Assembly: GCA_000320545.1 (NCBI GenBank)
Contig: ADNK01001197.1
Location: 1-64,000, forward strand
From: Bigelowiella natans CCMP2755
Taxonomy: Eukaryota; Cercozoa; Chlorarachniophyceae
Reading direction: 5' to 3'
Length of the DNA stretch: 64,000 bases
The translations under genes were made by a program, and so were the position numbers. Below, piece after piece: positions 11,001-25,100 of this stretch (the first letter of the stretch is position 1; the number at the start of each line of letters is the position of its first letter). The notes beneath the pieces were generated by a model. It ran no database searches. It was not told where the DNA came from and saw nothing but the letters and a program-made list of their open reading frames with translations.

Positions 11001-14000
11001 GGGGCGGAAGCTCGGGCACGTAGTAGTGACACATGAAGCAGACTTGGCGCAGTACGGCTGGCCGTCTCTACCTTGGATCTCAGCTCCAACCACACCGCCT
11101 CTGCAACGCACAATACTCTCAGGGCAAACCGAAACTTCTGGAAGCGATAGCCTGGACTGCTCGTAGGGGTCTCCGCATTGCGATGCTGAAGAGACGCACT
11201 CGGAGGCTATCTGGCACCTCACAGGGTTGCTCGAGGTACAGGACACGATGGGCCCGCAGTTCCAAGGGGAAGACCTGCAAACCCCGTTCGGACACATAAA
11301 TGGCGTCGCTTGAGGGCAAGAGATGAAGTCGGGACAATCAATCGGATTTTTCCTGCAGGTGCCATCCCAGCATTGGTACGGTGCAGATTCCAAGCACGTA
11401 ACCGGTGTTCCACAGAAATCCTGAGAGGTACTATACGAGCCATCTGGGCATGCTATGTAAGCGCTTGACCAAGTTGTAGGAGGACTTGGACAGTCGTTGA
11501 CAGAAGCCGCGCATGATGAATCGATACATTTCACAGGGGCGTCGTCGGGGCAAACTAGGCCTTGTGGACAATCAGCCAAAGAATTCCGACACGACACACC
11601 AGTACCTGCCTGAGGGCACTGCAGGCTGAAGCCCATCGATGTGCAATCTACAGGTTGTTCTCCATTATCCTCGATACAAGTTTGCCTGCAGGTTCCGTCG
11701 ATGCAACGCTTGTGCGTGCCAGGGCAGGTGATAGTCGAAGGGCACAGTACTGAAGAATTTGCACAGCTACCGGAGGGGCAACGCACCTCGTGTGGTTGGC
11801 AAAGAACAAGGGAGCCATCGTTACATTTATCAGCTGTGTCCTTGCAAGAGTAATCCGAGCAACGCACAGGCGTAGTTGAAGGACATGCTGAGTAAGTTGG
11901 GCATTCGCTGATGCCATTCCTGCAACTGCCGTCAGGACATCTGTATTTGTCGCCGCAAGGCGTCGTGGTTTTGCAGTAGGACGAATTCGATTGGCAGCTT
12001 CCATCATTACACAGTACAGGGTGGGTTTCTGGACAAGTGATTCCAGTTGGACATGCCCTGTACGATAAATCAACACAAGTTCCATCTGGGCATCGCTTGC
12101 TTCCACTCGGACATGTTGTTTGCAAGTAGGTCTGTGAACACTCCGACTGGGTCGCTACGCATGCCCCGTCTTGGCAAAGCACAGAAAGTTGAGGAGGACA
12201 CGTCTTCTTTGTAGGACAGCTCAGCCAGTTTCGAGCACAACTTCCGTCTGGGCATTTTACCTGAGAAGCGCTGCAAGTTAAATTGGCGACAGGGCCGCAC
12301 TGAGTCACGTTTTGCGCACAAGCACCATCTTCACACTTGACGTAGTTTGGAGGGCAAACAACGCTTGATGGGCAATCTGCAGAATTTGCCACGCAAGTTC
12401 CATCGGGACACCTGAAGGTGTTCGTCAGATATCCTGCACATTCGTCCAGCTCGGGACAACTTGCCACGCTAGGCTGGCAAGAGCCATCAGGGCACACTAC
12501 ATATCCCGACAGTTGGCAAGTGGTTGGTGTGGGGCAATCGTTGATGTTGTTGGCACAACTTCCATCTGGACATTCATAGTTACTGCAAGAAGATCTGGTG
12601 AAGTTTTGGCAGCTTGCTCCAATGCGGGCACAAGAAAAGCCATCCGGACAAAGTTGGTAGCCATACGAGCACACTCTTGGAGAAGGGCAATCAGCGGCGC
12701 TAGCACGACAAACCCCGGTGCCTTGACAGAAATGGTAGTTCGTTGGGCAGCTATTTGCACTCTCCCCTGAGATGCAAGTCCCTGTAGCTTTGCACTCCCC
12801 TGTGGGGCACTTTTCCTGACCACTTGGGCATCCACAACTCTGAGAGCTGCTCTGGCAAGTGCCATCTGGACAGATAATTTGGTTGGCAGCGCAAGCTCCA
12901 GAAGCCTGGGCTTCTGCACAGCCAGTGAAGTAGTCTGCCACGCAAGTGCCATTTGCACATCTGTATGGTCTCGCTCCGCCGGTTTCCGCTGTGCATGTGG
13001 AAGGGTTGACTGTCAAAGTGGCAAGGGGCTTTCCGAGGAGGATGTTGGTCGTGGTTACCCCGCCGTCGGTGCTCTTGAACAAATTCACAGTCGGTGTGAA
13101 TGTTCCAGATTTGAAGAAAATGAATCTGAAAGTCACTTTACCCATACCAGCCGATACTTGAACTCCATCAATACGGTAAGTTCCAGTGTTCTCTGAGAAC
13201 GATAAAGTAGCATTCCAGTCGTTTACAGTGACATTATTCCCGTAGGTGTCAACTCCGATCAAAGTTACGGTCGAAAACTTGCCCGCTCTCACCGTTTGGA
13301 ACGGGGTTTGAGTGACATCAGCAATTGCACCGAAAGAAGCCTGGATCGACGTTTTCGAAGTTGTTGTGCCAGATTCGAGTATCAAAGAATCGGGAACTTG
13401 GTGCCCATCAATTGTGACGGTGAATGGATACGATCCGGTGACTGTTGTCTTGTAGACGATAGTTGTCGTGAGCAACCCAGCCCCAATAGTTTTCTCCCAA
13501 GCAGCCCCGTTCTGCGTGAAGCCTGACAAAGTGAGATTGAACTGGGACAGGCCCCCAACACTAACAAGTACGGAAGTACTTGTACTTGGATTGCCAAATT
13601 TATCTCTGAAGCTGAGAGTCAAGGTAGCTCCTTGGTTCACCTCTACGTCTGCAACCCCGGTGATCTGGGTGTTGTTAGGGGCCCATACGGCAGCGGTAGC
13701 TGTAATCGTTTGAATAGAGCCACAGACGATTGCCCCGTTGTACTGCACACCGAGGTAGTATGTATTCTTCGTAGTCGCCTTAAACATGATTTGATACTTA
13801 CCAGATCCCGAATAGGTAAGTGGGTACACCTCGATGTCGTTGGTTGGTGCGAGGAGTTCGTCAGTCGATGTATCGTCTGATGAGCATCCAGGATCTCCAG
13901 TGTAAGCAACCGCAGCCAAGGTACCGTAGCTTCCCAGTGCTTGATCGGCCGAGTTGCCGAACATGTCGTATGTCTGGAAGCTTATTCCTGATTCGGTATC

Positions 14001-17000
14001 GCCGGCGTTCAGAGTCGTAGCAGTAGCCGCATCCGGAGAATACTCGTAAGAAATCGTCGAGTTGTAAGGAATTTGGGAAGTTACGTTCATAGTCGTGGGA
14101 GTCTGTCCGGTGAAAATATTAGTGTCCCCAGAGAAAAACTCGAAGTAGTAAGTTCCCGTGGTGCACGTGCGGCAGAGGGACAAGCAGTTTGTTGGAGGTG
14201 CAGGGGTTGGGGATGCGGTTCCAGAAACGGAGCTAGGGGTTGGCGAGGCAGTATGCGTGCAGAAGCCTTCCAGAGTGAGCGCCCATCCACCAGATCCTTG
14301 GTAGAAAGCGGTACTCTGTGCTTTTGTCAAAGTAAGCACGGTGCTGGACTGCACACGCACTCGGAACAGGTTCTGTGCGGTCGTGTCAAAATCATAGGCA
14401 TTTCCGTACGTATCCTTCACAGCCATCGAGAAATAAATCTCATTTCCGGCAATTATGGAACTTGGAAGGCTGCTGACCGTGGACAGAGTTGGGGATATTG
14501 CCAAGCTATTCTGGTAGGTGACGTTCTGGGTACCTCCAAATTGAGTCCCGTCGAGTTTCACAACCATAGTGAAAGAGTCTGCCTTCTGCTCCTGTATAGC
14601 GGAAACGGTCAAGCAGTGTTCGGAGCCACTGGAGCCAACAACAGTAAGAGCACTGCTCAGAGTAAGAGGATTAGCCGTCGTCTGGTTGATGCCAGATGAA
14701 GGGTTGGCAGCAGCGAATTCAACAGTCAGTCTTGTCCGAGGCGATGGAGGCACAGCATTATTCGAGTACACATCTTTGAAGCACGCGACGAACGACAGAG
14801 TATCTCCAGCCCTGAGGGACGGGTTGGTGACACTGAGGGTGCTCGTCCCTGTGTCCGGAGCTGCGGCAACGACGATCATCTGGTACGTGGGTCCCACCTG
14901 GATGGTCCCGTCAGAACCCGACACCGATACTGAAAAGGTTTGTGTTCCAGCTGCGGTTGGAGTCAGGTTCATTTCCCAGTAGCCTTGAGACACGTTCAGA
15001 GTACCTGTCACTGCTGATTGCCCGGTGACGGTCGCAGAGACTGTAAGTGTACTATCTGTGATAGGTGCCAGATATGCGTCCTTCACGTACACCCAGAGCT
15101 TGATCACCGATCCAGCAACCACATTGTAGATGGTACTCCCTTGAGCACTGGAGATAAGATTTTCATTCGCAAAAACGATGGAAGCATAGTCAGAGGAGCC
15201 AACCTGGAACTGAGCTGGCGGGCCTGCGCTCACAACGATAGCATATCCGTTGTTAGGCGGCGCTGACTCTTCCAGTTCCAATCCGTCAAAGATGCGCAGA
15301 TTGTAGGTTCCCGCGTAGCTAAGCGTAAAATTGACTGTCACATCGGTGGACGATGGGGTTCCAGTTGTCATGACGAAGACTGGATCGGTTGGGGTTACAC
15401 CAGAAACGACCGTGTTGTTGTTCGTAATTGAGAACGTAAACGTGTCCAAATCCGTTGACCGAGCGACACCGCCGTCAGTTTTTGCATTGATGACGAAACT
15501 ATATTCAACCCCGCCTCTCATTGCAAATGGCCTAGAAGTAGCTACAATGGACTTTCCGTTGATAGCATTCGCTTGGACAACTTTCAAGGTGGTTTGCAAG
15601 AACTGCACTCCACCAAAAAGGGCGCTGACGCTGTATGATTCGGGGTACGTGCAATTCATGGGGAAAGTAAAGTTGTACAGCCCGTTGCTCAGGCTCGTGT
15701 GCGCCACAGTCTGGTTACATGCTGCCGAGGGGTTGATTCCATTAACGAAGATTTTAAAGTCAGAAGGTGTGCTCTCGGGCACAGTGTTTCCGTATTGGTC
15801 CAGCGCCTGGATGCGAACGCTGACAGTCGTGTCCTTCTGGGTCTGAACCCACCCTGGTGATGATATACGCACATATTTTTTTAATATTATTATTGGCCAG
15901 TTTATTCATTGCCGCACTCAATGTATTTCATTCGGGGTTTCAACAAAAATGAGGTTGTTCGAGCTCCCTCCTCTTCCTACTACTGCTTCTTCTTCTGCTA
16001 CTACTACTACTACTACGACAGCGACTGCTACTTGTCAAACTACCTGAGTCCTGAGTATAAACCTGTCCAGTTGTTGCAGCGCCAGGCGCAACGGTGACCG
16101 TATCAGACGCCTTATTGACTCCCCCAACTTGGTATGTTATCGTATGCGTCCCAGCTTGCGTGGTGGTGAACGAAGCATTATGAACTCCGTTATAGTAGCC
16201 GATAGAAGCGATGATCTGCTGAGTGTCCGGCAACTGCACCCTCACAGATATACCTGTAGCAAGCAGCAAAATGATGGCAACAATCAAATGTGAGTCGACT
16301 TGTTCACGCACTAGGCTGCAGGAGAATCAATCAAGCTAAGCTAGCATTATTCAGGGCATTGCAGGAAAGGAAGAGGAAGTAGAAACGTTAATACTGACTC
16401 GAGGATTGTTCATCTGTGACTTCGTTGCCGTAAACATCCGTCAAGGTGAGGGTGACGTAAGTCATGCCTCCGACCGTTACGGTTGGAGTGGTAGCAGCAG
16501 CGATATCGTTGACAGCGGCATTGCTCCAGGTATCGGTGAAACTTCCACTTACAACGTTCGTGGCAGATCCACCGGTGGGCTGAAATGTGATGCTGATGGC
16601 CACGCCAGAAGGATAAGTCGTCAGGTTTGTGAGGGTATATGTAAACGAGTACAATCCGCCGCTAAACTGCACAGAGGGTTTCGGAGTGAAAGCCGGAGTG
16701 AATTTGATATCCCAGGAACCAGCGCTGGACTCTTGCACGACAATGGTGTTATCGTGAATGTCGCGTGGTTCGATGTATATTGTGCGGTCGTTTCCTGCTA
16801 CAGTCGCAGCCGCCCCATTAGTCACGATGGAGCGTATGGAGGTTGTGCTCGCTGTCACAGTCAATGTAAAGGTTCCATCGGTTATATTTCCCACGAAGGA
16901 TCCACCTGAAGTGTAGAGTTTCGCAGTGACGGTGTACGTACCCATCTTATAGCGATGGTAGTCGCATTGGAAACGGTTCCCAGCCCAGGCGCATACGCAC

Positions 17001-20000
17001 TCGCTGCACAGAGTGTCGCCGCTCACTTCCGACATTGAGTACCTAAGCTGATAGTCCGTTGGGTCGGTGATGATCTGGTTGTTGGAGCTGTCCCGAGCAA
17101 TGACGTAGAAAGTACCATTCTCCGTAGACGTTAGAGTAGTCAATGGAGGGCTGCTTGCGTCAAAACCACAGTTGGGGAGGCTGAGAGGGCCAGCAACGAA
17201 TTGGATCGTTTGAGAGGACACATCAGTCCCTGAAGCAATCACGAATATGCGGATGACGAATCCTGCAGCGTTTGTGTACGGCGAGCTAATGTTGACACTG
17301 TACACTCTGGAGATAGAATCGTAAGCGGTGGTGACTGTTCCGGGAGGGCTGAAAGTGGTAGGGTCTGGTGACACGGAGACCCGGACAGAGGGGTTGGAAA
17401 GAGTCACCAAGTCCACGTGTATGTTGTTCATGTACGCATCTCTGAGAATGAAAGTTGCGGAGCTTGTGGAGCCGACGACGACATTCGTAGGAAACGTGTT
17501 GACGTTCGAATTGGGAACCGACACCTCAGTATTGGGAGAGACTGCAATAGGCACCGTGTTTAGACCAGAATTGATAGGCTGGTTTTCGAATCGTACAGCG
17601 AGTGTGTACGATCCTTCGATAGTTGCCGTAAATTGGATGGTGTAGTTTCCGTCGTTGGTATCAATTATAGTTGCCGTGAGGGAAGCTGTGCCCGTCAGAG
17701 TCGCAGACACCTTCGAAGCATCGCCCCCCGTCGTCACAGCGTTACCACACGAATCCCGCGCTAACATGATGTTCGCGCTGTTAGCAACACCAGCTGTGGC
17801 TGAGAAGGATTTGGTTCTGAAAGAAGAAAGCGTGGCGGAGGGCTGCACAACTTTGAAAGCCCAGTTGGATATGAGAATGGGTACCGCGTCGCTTCCTGTC
17901 GTACTTGCTGTAAAACCAACGTAAGCATCATTCGAAAACATGTCGAACTGGGAACTATCGATGGCGTACTCCAAACTCGGGGTCAGCTCGCCGTTTACAA
18001 ACACGTACATCCATCCAAGGCGTGTGGAGCTGGAGGTCAGCTGCTGCCCTGGAAGGTACTGAATGCGAATGGTATGACTTTGTCCAGGGGACATGTTAAT
18101 GGTTTTGGTTTGGTCGGTGTAAGAGTTGGAGCCTGTGGTTGTCTCAACAGCACTAATGGGCTGCCCTGCTCCAGAAGATCTATGGTACGATATGTGCGAC
18201 CAAGTCGGGTCCGATTCTGAGAGATCTTGAATTCCGTCGAATTCAATTGCAACAGCCGAGAGGATGCCTGTATTGTATGATTAGTATTGTCGTCAGTCCC
18301 CACATTGGTTGGCCGATGTCAATCAAAATCAGTGTGGAAAGGAAGCGCTGCGCATTGTCACTATTACTATATTTATAATTTATGACTGTGTATACAATAC
18401 CTTCATATCCCAAGGCGCTGGCAGCTCCTCCTCTCGCAGTGACTGAATCGTCTTGGATGATAAAAGCAAATCCGGCTACCTTGCAAGGCGTGGAAGCGCA
18501 GGTGCAGTCGCTACCTGTGCAGTCCGAAATGGTGAATGTGAACGAGGTTTCAAAGCCATCTCGCACGTGGAACTTTTGAGCGACATTGCCCTCAGCATAG
18601 TACAAGGCGGAGGATGATAGGAGGGAATTGGTCGTAAGACGTAGGGAGCTGCCAGTGATTCCAATCATACCAGCACCGTTCTGGGTATCGTACACGTTCG
18701 GGATTGGGTTAGTAGCCGGACCAAAGGTTGCAACCGAGAAGGTGTTGTTTGCTCCGCTCACAGCGTCACAGATACTACCACCCGGAATCTGCCACCGAAT
18801 CATTGGGTTGAATGTGCTTGAGCGATGCACGAAGAATATGCTTAGCGAGTAAGAATTGGACTCCGTGAGAGCCGGGCTGAAATCCGTATTTGAATTACCA
18901 GCGCCGCCAGCAATATGGGTAAGGGAGTGAAGATTGAGAGTCCTGGTCAATGGACTGGCCGAGTACCTTGTGTCCGCAAGCACCAATTTTCCATCGATAA
19001 AAACCCACAGGAAGTCGTTGGATTCGAACTCTAGGTTCGGAATGGTGGAGGTGTACGTGAAGTAGGTATTGACTTCGTAAGTGTAGAGCCCATTTGTGTT
19101 GGTTTCAGGTGAGCAGTTATTGATACTCGAGTCCCACCCAGCGCAGTTAACAGGATACCAAGGATTCAAGCTAGCTTCATACACCGACCCAGGCTGTCCA
19201 GCAGTTCCAGAAATGAAACCGAGAGTCACCGAAGTTGTCACACGTTGGCTGAACTGGGAGTCCGTGAACCAGTATCCAAATTTGGTGGCGTTGAGGTTGA
19301 ACGCTGCCTCGTCGATCCCCGGGTTGAAGTATTCGGGCTTCAAGGTTGAGGAACCAAGATTTCCGGTAACAAAGTTAGAAATTTCTCCACCTTTGAAAAC
19401 ACAGCAAACGATAGATACCTCAAATTTGGTGCAGACTAAGTGTTACTCAAAGAAGACTACTGCATCGTATAATTATTATTGTTATTATTACTATTATTAT
19501 TACTATCAATTACCTGCCGATGATGTGTCGAACCACATGCCGGTTGTCAACTCTTCATTGTTGGCCTTCCTGAAATCCCTGATGTAACCGCTGATGTAGA
19601 TATAGTCACGCTCCATCACTGTAATAGGGATACAGAAAGTGAGCGAGTTCGAAGGGTCATTTGGTGCTCCGACGTAAGATCCTACTGTTGAGGTCACTTG
19701 CAGACACAGATTTCTCGAAGTATCTCCTAGAGCTGGGGTATAGGAGAATTGAAGATCACAAAATTGCGTGGTTCCAGTACAAGTATGACTGGCTGTGGTA
19801 CGTGATGTGTACGGCCACACATATTGTATCCCTGTCAGCGATCCGGTTGGGGAATGTGCCCACACACTCAGCTGGATGCTCTGTCCAATCGACACTACTT
19901 GTGCGGTCGGGTTGAATATAGCTGTAGTTGACGTTGCAGTATAGGTCGCATCGATGGAGTCCCGGATCTCTACAAAGTAAGGGCTACTACCAGCAGCGTT

Positions 20001-20995
20001 GGTATTGACGTCAAAGACGATGTCAAGAACATTTGTGTTTCCATAATCATCCGTAGCAGTAAACTGCACCGCGTAGTACCCGTCGGCTGAGGGCGTCCAG
20101 GTCATCAAACCAGTCGCTACATTGATGATTGGACGGGTGTAGGTATTCCAAACATCACCGTTCTGCCGTAACCCGGAGTCGGTAAGACTTGTAAAGCTGA
20201 ACTCTAAAGCGCTATCATGAGGTGTTGAGCAAAGCTGGTTCAGGTTGAGAACTGAGGTAGGCGGATTGTTGGCATCAAAGCGCACAGCAAAAATGGGGAA
20301 TGCAGAGCAGTGGGGATTCTGGCGAACCCCAGCTCCTGTAACATGCTGGAGCATCACCACAGATTTGAGGATGAAATCCTCGCCATTCACGACATTCCTG
20401 ACACCTTGATACTGGCGACAGCAAGTTGAGTAACTGCCAAGCTGCTGCTGGGCTGCTGCATAGTTTTTAATCAGGACCCGTTCAGTCATATACCAGTTCT
20501 GCAGACCGGCAGAGATACTTGAACCGTCCGAATATGTACGAGTTTGAGTCGCACTGAGATCCTTTGGTGTGGAACCGTCGTAGTGGAAAGTGTAATAGTC
20601 TGGAGCAGCCGTCGGGCTATCCCCATCATTGTACTGAAATCGACCATTCCAAAGAGAGAATCTCCTGCACTGTGTCTGCTCGGGACAAATTTGGCCCTGA
20701 TAAATATCACAGAGTGAAAACTAATTGATACCATAAAAGGAACATCCTGCGCAACATGATAGTGTCTTACCTCCGGATCCACGCCAACATTCAGATACAT
20801 GTAAGAGAATAGCGTTGACCGGATAGCTTCGTAGAGATGGAAATGCACCTCTGTTGGTTTGTTGAGATCGGGTATTCTCCAATCGATAGCACCGAAACGG
20901 AGGTGCGTCCCGCATACTAGGTGAGAGCTCAGGAGAATGGTAAGGAGCAAGAGGCCTACCCTTTGACCCTTTGAAGCCATTCCCCCAACTCGCAT
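8022..20995 (-). CDS. Giant lectin/fibro-slime/CPDG-repeat membrane receptor
   Basis: Six exons (20995-20771, 20696-19514, 19390-18401, 18267-16399, 16253-16044, 15853-8022) join in phase to 4,102 residues. ATG 20995 or 20980 gives a signal peptide (LLLLTILLSSHLVCG). Then come a THLRFG-type domain (about 30-470), a fibro-slime/PA14-like domain (about 480-690, FLWVFIDGKLVLAD), an L-type lectin domain (about 690-940, SAVAIEFDGIQ, split by an intron) and a series of Ig/filamin-like repeats with D-x-YGN motifs (to about 2440). About 45 Cys modules of the pattern C-P-x(n)-C-x-DG-[ST]-C-x(n)-C follow (about 2440-3735). A juxtamembrane domain, one transmembrane helix (about 3960-3982, VALGCIFFALVVVFLVYY) and a 120-residue coiled-coil tail complete it. 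It is predicted to be a type I surface adhesion or recognition protein; the ligand is unknown. Most of the Cys region is in one 7.8-kb exon. Confidence 0.88.
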
Positions 20996-22179
20996 CTGTT
21001 CGGTGGATTGCACTTCCAACTAATTACTGCTTCTATTTAGATCCTGCTGGCGCGTATGTATGTCTTTCGACTATGAAGTTTTCGCTTGCAGGGGGCGCTG
21101 GAAACCTACAATGCGAGATTGATGATATTAACTCAGTTGTAACAAGTCAAATCTGACATTAACGTGTTGTGTTGATTTATTCATGAAATCTATACATTCG
21201 TTAATGAAAATGTGGTTGCATAGCTTCCACCTGCCCAATTTTAATGCAAAATCTCCAGCAGGGTAAGTAAGTGAGGGAAGGGGCGAAAACGTCAGATTTG
21301 TTGTACTGAAGAACACACTTGTTTCAGCCCATTTGGTCCCAGAATCTATCCTAATAATTACCTTTTAGTCATAATTTTACCATTTATATATTGTCGTAAC
21401 TATATATTATAGCATATCCATGTAAACTACCTTCGTAGGATCCCAGATTCCGTTTTTACAACTATTTTTATCAATAATACTCCATAAATAAAATTCCTTT
21501 CAATAGGAAAATCATAGTTTATTGGTTTAACATTCTCATAAAATGAAGTTTTTTACATCAAAACCTATCTACTTGCTGAAATTGATATCCACCCTAATTC
21601 TGAAACAGTCACATTTCCGATAGGGAGCAGAAACAAACGATATCCAGAGAATCATGTTGTCGCATGTGTTAAATTACAAGTCGATTTTACAAAAAGTTAG
21701 GGAAGTGCGCACATTTCCACCACAATATCTCAAGGCTCTACAAGCGGCGATTCCTTGGAATTAAGACGTTTTTCGATGTAAATCCTGCAGATAAACCCCT
21801 CCTTTACCGAGCTATTTGCGTAAAATCTGTCCTCTCCCATCCTGACCAAAATCTGAGCCATCGTCCGTATTTAGAAATTATCTGAAACAGGGGATTTCGG
21901 GACACAAGCCTACCGGTAGCTCTCTCTCTCCACTCTCTCTCAAAAGATAACTGACTTGCTGCTGTCTGGGTTTATTTTTGGACAAAAACGGCTGGAAACA
22001 GAGATTTTTTTGGGTGTTTTGTGTCGGTTCGGCCAGCGCGTGTTTCCTCTCCCACTGCTGAGAGTCCTCCTTCTAAAGAAATGATAGTCACGTGTGGGAG
22101 CTGCTTCTTCTTCTTGTTGTGATGCACGTAATGGTAAAAGAGCACTGACAGCCGTCGGGTTGCGAGAAGGAAAGAGAAC
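20996..22179. other. Head-to-head gap with presumed divergent promoters
   Basis: This 1.2-kb AT-rich stretch lies between the starts of the giant receptor (minus) and the RBR ligase (plus). It contains a pyrimidine-rich run near 21917-21942 and no recognisable ORF, RNA gene or microsatellite of note. I found no CTAG, in contrast to the tail-to-tail gaps. Promoters of both neighbours should lie here, but no TATA or other named element can be asserted. Confidence 0.6.
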
Positions 22180-25100
22180 ATGGGCGCGCTGGAGTCCTCG
22201 CTGGAGGCCCAGCGAGCCTTGGCGCTCCTAGATTCCGCGACAAAATCTTTCGATAAAGAACAAACTCCGTTTGTGATCTCGGGTGGCTATGTCAAGTCTC
22301 GTTTGGAGTCGACCTCGGACAATGCTGACAAAAAATATTCTCCCGCAGGTACGGTGGCAAATTTTGATATCAGATTCGAATCCAAACTTGAATGAATTGC
22401 TTGATGCTCTTTCGGCCGCATCTTAAGTGTTGATCGAATGTATCCGTATGCTAGGTGAAAACGATGACTGGGAGCTGCTTCCATCTGCTCAGCAATTTGC
22501 TGCCAGAAGCAAGGTGATCCGCAACTGCGGTGATCTCAACATTCTGTACTCCCCGAGACCGAGCGAGCAACGATTACATAACAACAACAAATCAAAGAAG
22601 TTAACCTGGAGGTCTCAAACTGGGGCCCGGGTTGAATTTCGAAGCGGGGGACAACATGCAGCTGACGCTTGGTTCTGGGTTTGCTCTAATGGGAAAGTTA
22701 TGGCATCCGTTCATTCAAGGGACAATGTTCCTCCGTATGAAGGCTGGCAAGATGTGCATGGAAACCCTATCGCTCTAAAACTTAGCGTGCCCATTCGGAG
22801 TTGTAGACGGTACTCAAACTTCCTTGGAAGAGCCTTGCTCCAAGTGAAAAAGGCTGGCGACCATATCGATAAGCAAAACAAATTTTTAGTTACTGCATTG
22901 CAGGCTAAGGCTAGGTACGCCATCCTACCATTTCTTGATCCTTCCCATCATCATCATCAACAACAACAACAACAACAGCATCATCATCATATGCCACGCT
23001 TAAAACTACAGGTGTGAGCTCCAGCTTCATGAAGCAAAAGATGCGATGGAGTGTTTGAGGAATTTAGTATCTCTCGACAACAACAATGCTAAAAAAGTAC
23101 TACGGGATGCCGATTGTCAAAGAGATATTGCTTCTGCTGTTGCTTGCGACGATGAAAAAAAAAACAAAATGGGCAATAATCACAATCTCCAAGAAGAGGA
23201 AGAAAAGGAGGGTTCTGCGACAGCTCCGACTGCTCCCATATTTTCTTCGGACACAGCATACACAAAAGATTTAGAGGATGCAATTGCTCGACTATCTTCA
23301 TGTGGAGTTGGTAAGTTGCGCTGTGTTTCTTCTTCTTACTTACTTACCTTTGATATTGTCCCTCATTCTGTTGCTGTAAGCATTCGTATCTGCTGCTGCT
23401 GATGCTGAGTACATTGTGTTTGTGTTTCGTAACATCAACCAGATCATGACTGGGATGACGTTCGTAACGCTAGACTGGTCCTTTCCAAAGTGCGCATTCG
23501 AATAGCTCTGCGTCGCAACCGCATTGAGTCCTTGACTGACGCATTGAAAGGAGCCTCCAAGTTGGGATTAACGTCGGAAAATTGCGAACTCGTCCAACTT
23601 GCAGAAGTGGGTGTGAGCGTGTGCTAACATTATGATATATTAAGCGGTAAAAATGAGATGAAAGAGATCTGCTCAGATGAAAATGATGACAATTATAATA
23701 ATAATAATAATAATAATGATGATGATGATATTTAATACAGTAGTAGTAACACGATTTTGTACATCACACAGGATTTGCGGCGCAACTTAGCTCGGTCAGC
23801 ATTAATGAGCGTTAGCACCTCCGAGACTGACCAAGTGGAGAAGATTGCTGCTTCTTCACTCTCCAATACGGCGCATATCTTATCTCAAATAGATCAGAAC
23901 ATCAAACAGGTGGTGCTATCAGTGCTAGTTGTAACAGCAGCAGCAGACGATATGAAAGGAAGAAAAGTCATTATCGTTTTCACCATGCCATTCCACAGAG
24001 CCTACTAATATGTGTAGATCGTGTCATTATCATTATCATCATCGTCGTCGTCGTATCTCTTTTCCACCATCAGGCACTTGAGTTTGGAGTACATCCAGAA
24101 AGCAAGGAAATTATGGGAACAATACAATTCAAGACGAGGGTGCTCAAAAAAATCGCTTTCATCGTCACAAGAAGAGGTCATCATATGAACTGAAATAACC
24201 AACACGTAGCGCACTTCTTCGTTAAAGAAAACCAAAGTTGTCTCAAAATCCGCAAATCCTTAATTCACATGCACTATTGCAGGAATTTTGGATGAAATTG
24301 TGCGCGTCATCGAGCTGTCGTTTCAACACAAAGTGGCAGAGAATTCAAAGGAGTTGAAGGATGCAATAGAAAAAAGAAAGGCTATTGCACGAGAGGCGCT
24401 GCGAGTCATTTCTATCCTAAGCAGGAATCTCAACAGCCATGAAATTCTAGGAATTTCTCAAAATAATGGCAGCATTTCTTCTTCTCATTTTTCTTCTTCT
24501 TCCGGTAGGATTTGTAACGTCGTCGCAAATGATGCTGTTTCTCTTTACGATACCTTGGCTGCTGGCGTATACTATGAAAGATGATTCATCACTTGAAAAC
24601 AACAACTCAGGTACTAGAGGGATATTCGAGCAGATAGACACGAATCTAAGACAAGCAGAACAAGCTGGATTGAATGGTTGCTCAGCTCACTTTTGCAATT
24701 ATTTCCAAGCATTCATTTTCACAGTTGTCCTTCTATATTTTTCTCCTACTGCTGCTAGCCTGACGGAAGGACTTTGTTTTATGGTAATAACAAACGGATC
24801 TGATGATAGTCCTTCGTTCTTTCCTTTTCTTTCCTACCACCACTTCCTCCTACATTGGTTCTGTATTTAAGCGGAAAACTGCCAGGAAGTGCGAGAGGCA
24901 TTGGAGGTAGTAGCAGTGGTAGTAGTAATAGTAGTAGTATTAGCATTAGGAGGTATGAATATATAGATAAGATCGGTAAAACAAGAGATTTAGAGAAAAA
25001 ATATGGCAATCGTAATGACGGGCTTTGCATGAAGATGTTCGTTTTTTGCATTTTATTTGTCGCAGAATAGTTGCTGCAACATATGTAACAAGCATGGCCT

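Noticed and set aside
8231-15846. Numerous open frames on the plus strand opposite the giant receptor
   Set aside because: They are antisense shadows of a Cys/Gly/Pro-rich coding exon; none has splice support or family resemblance.
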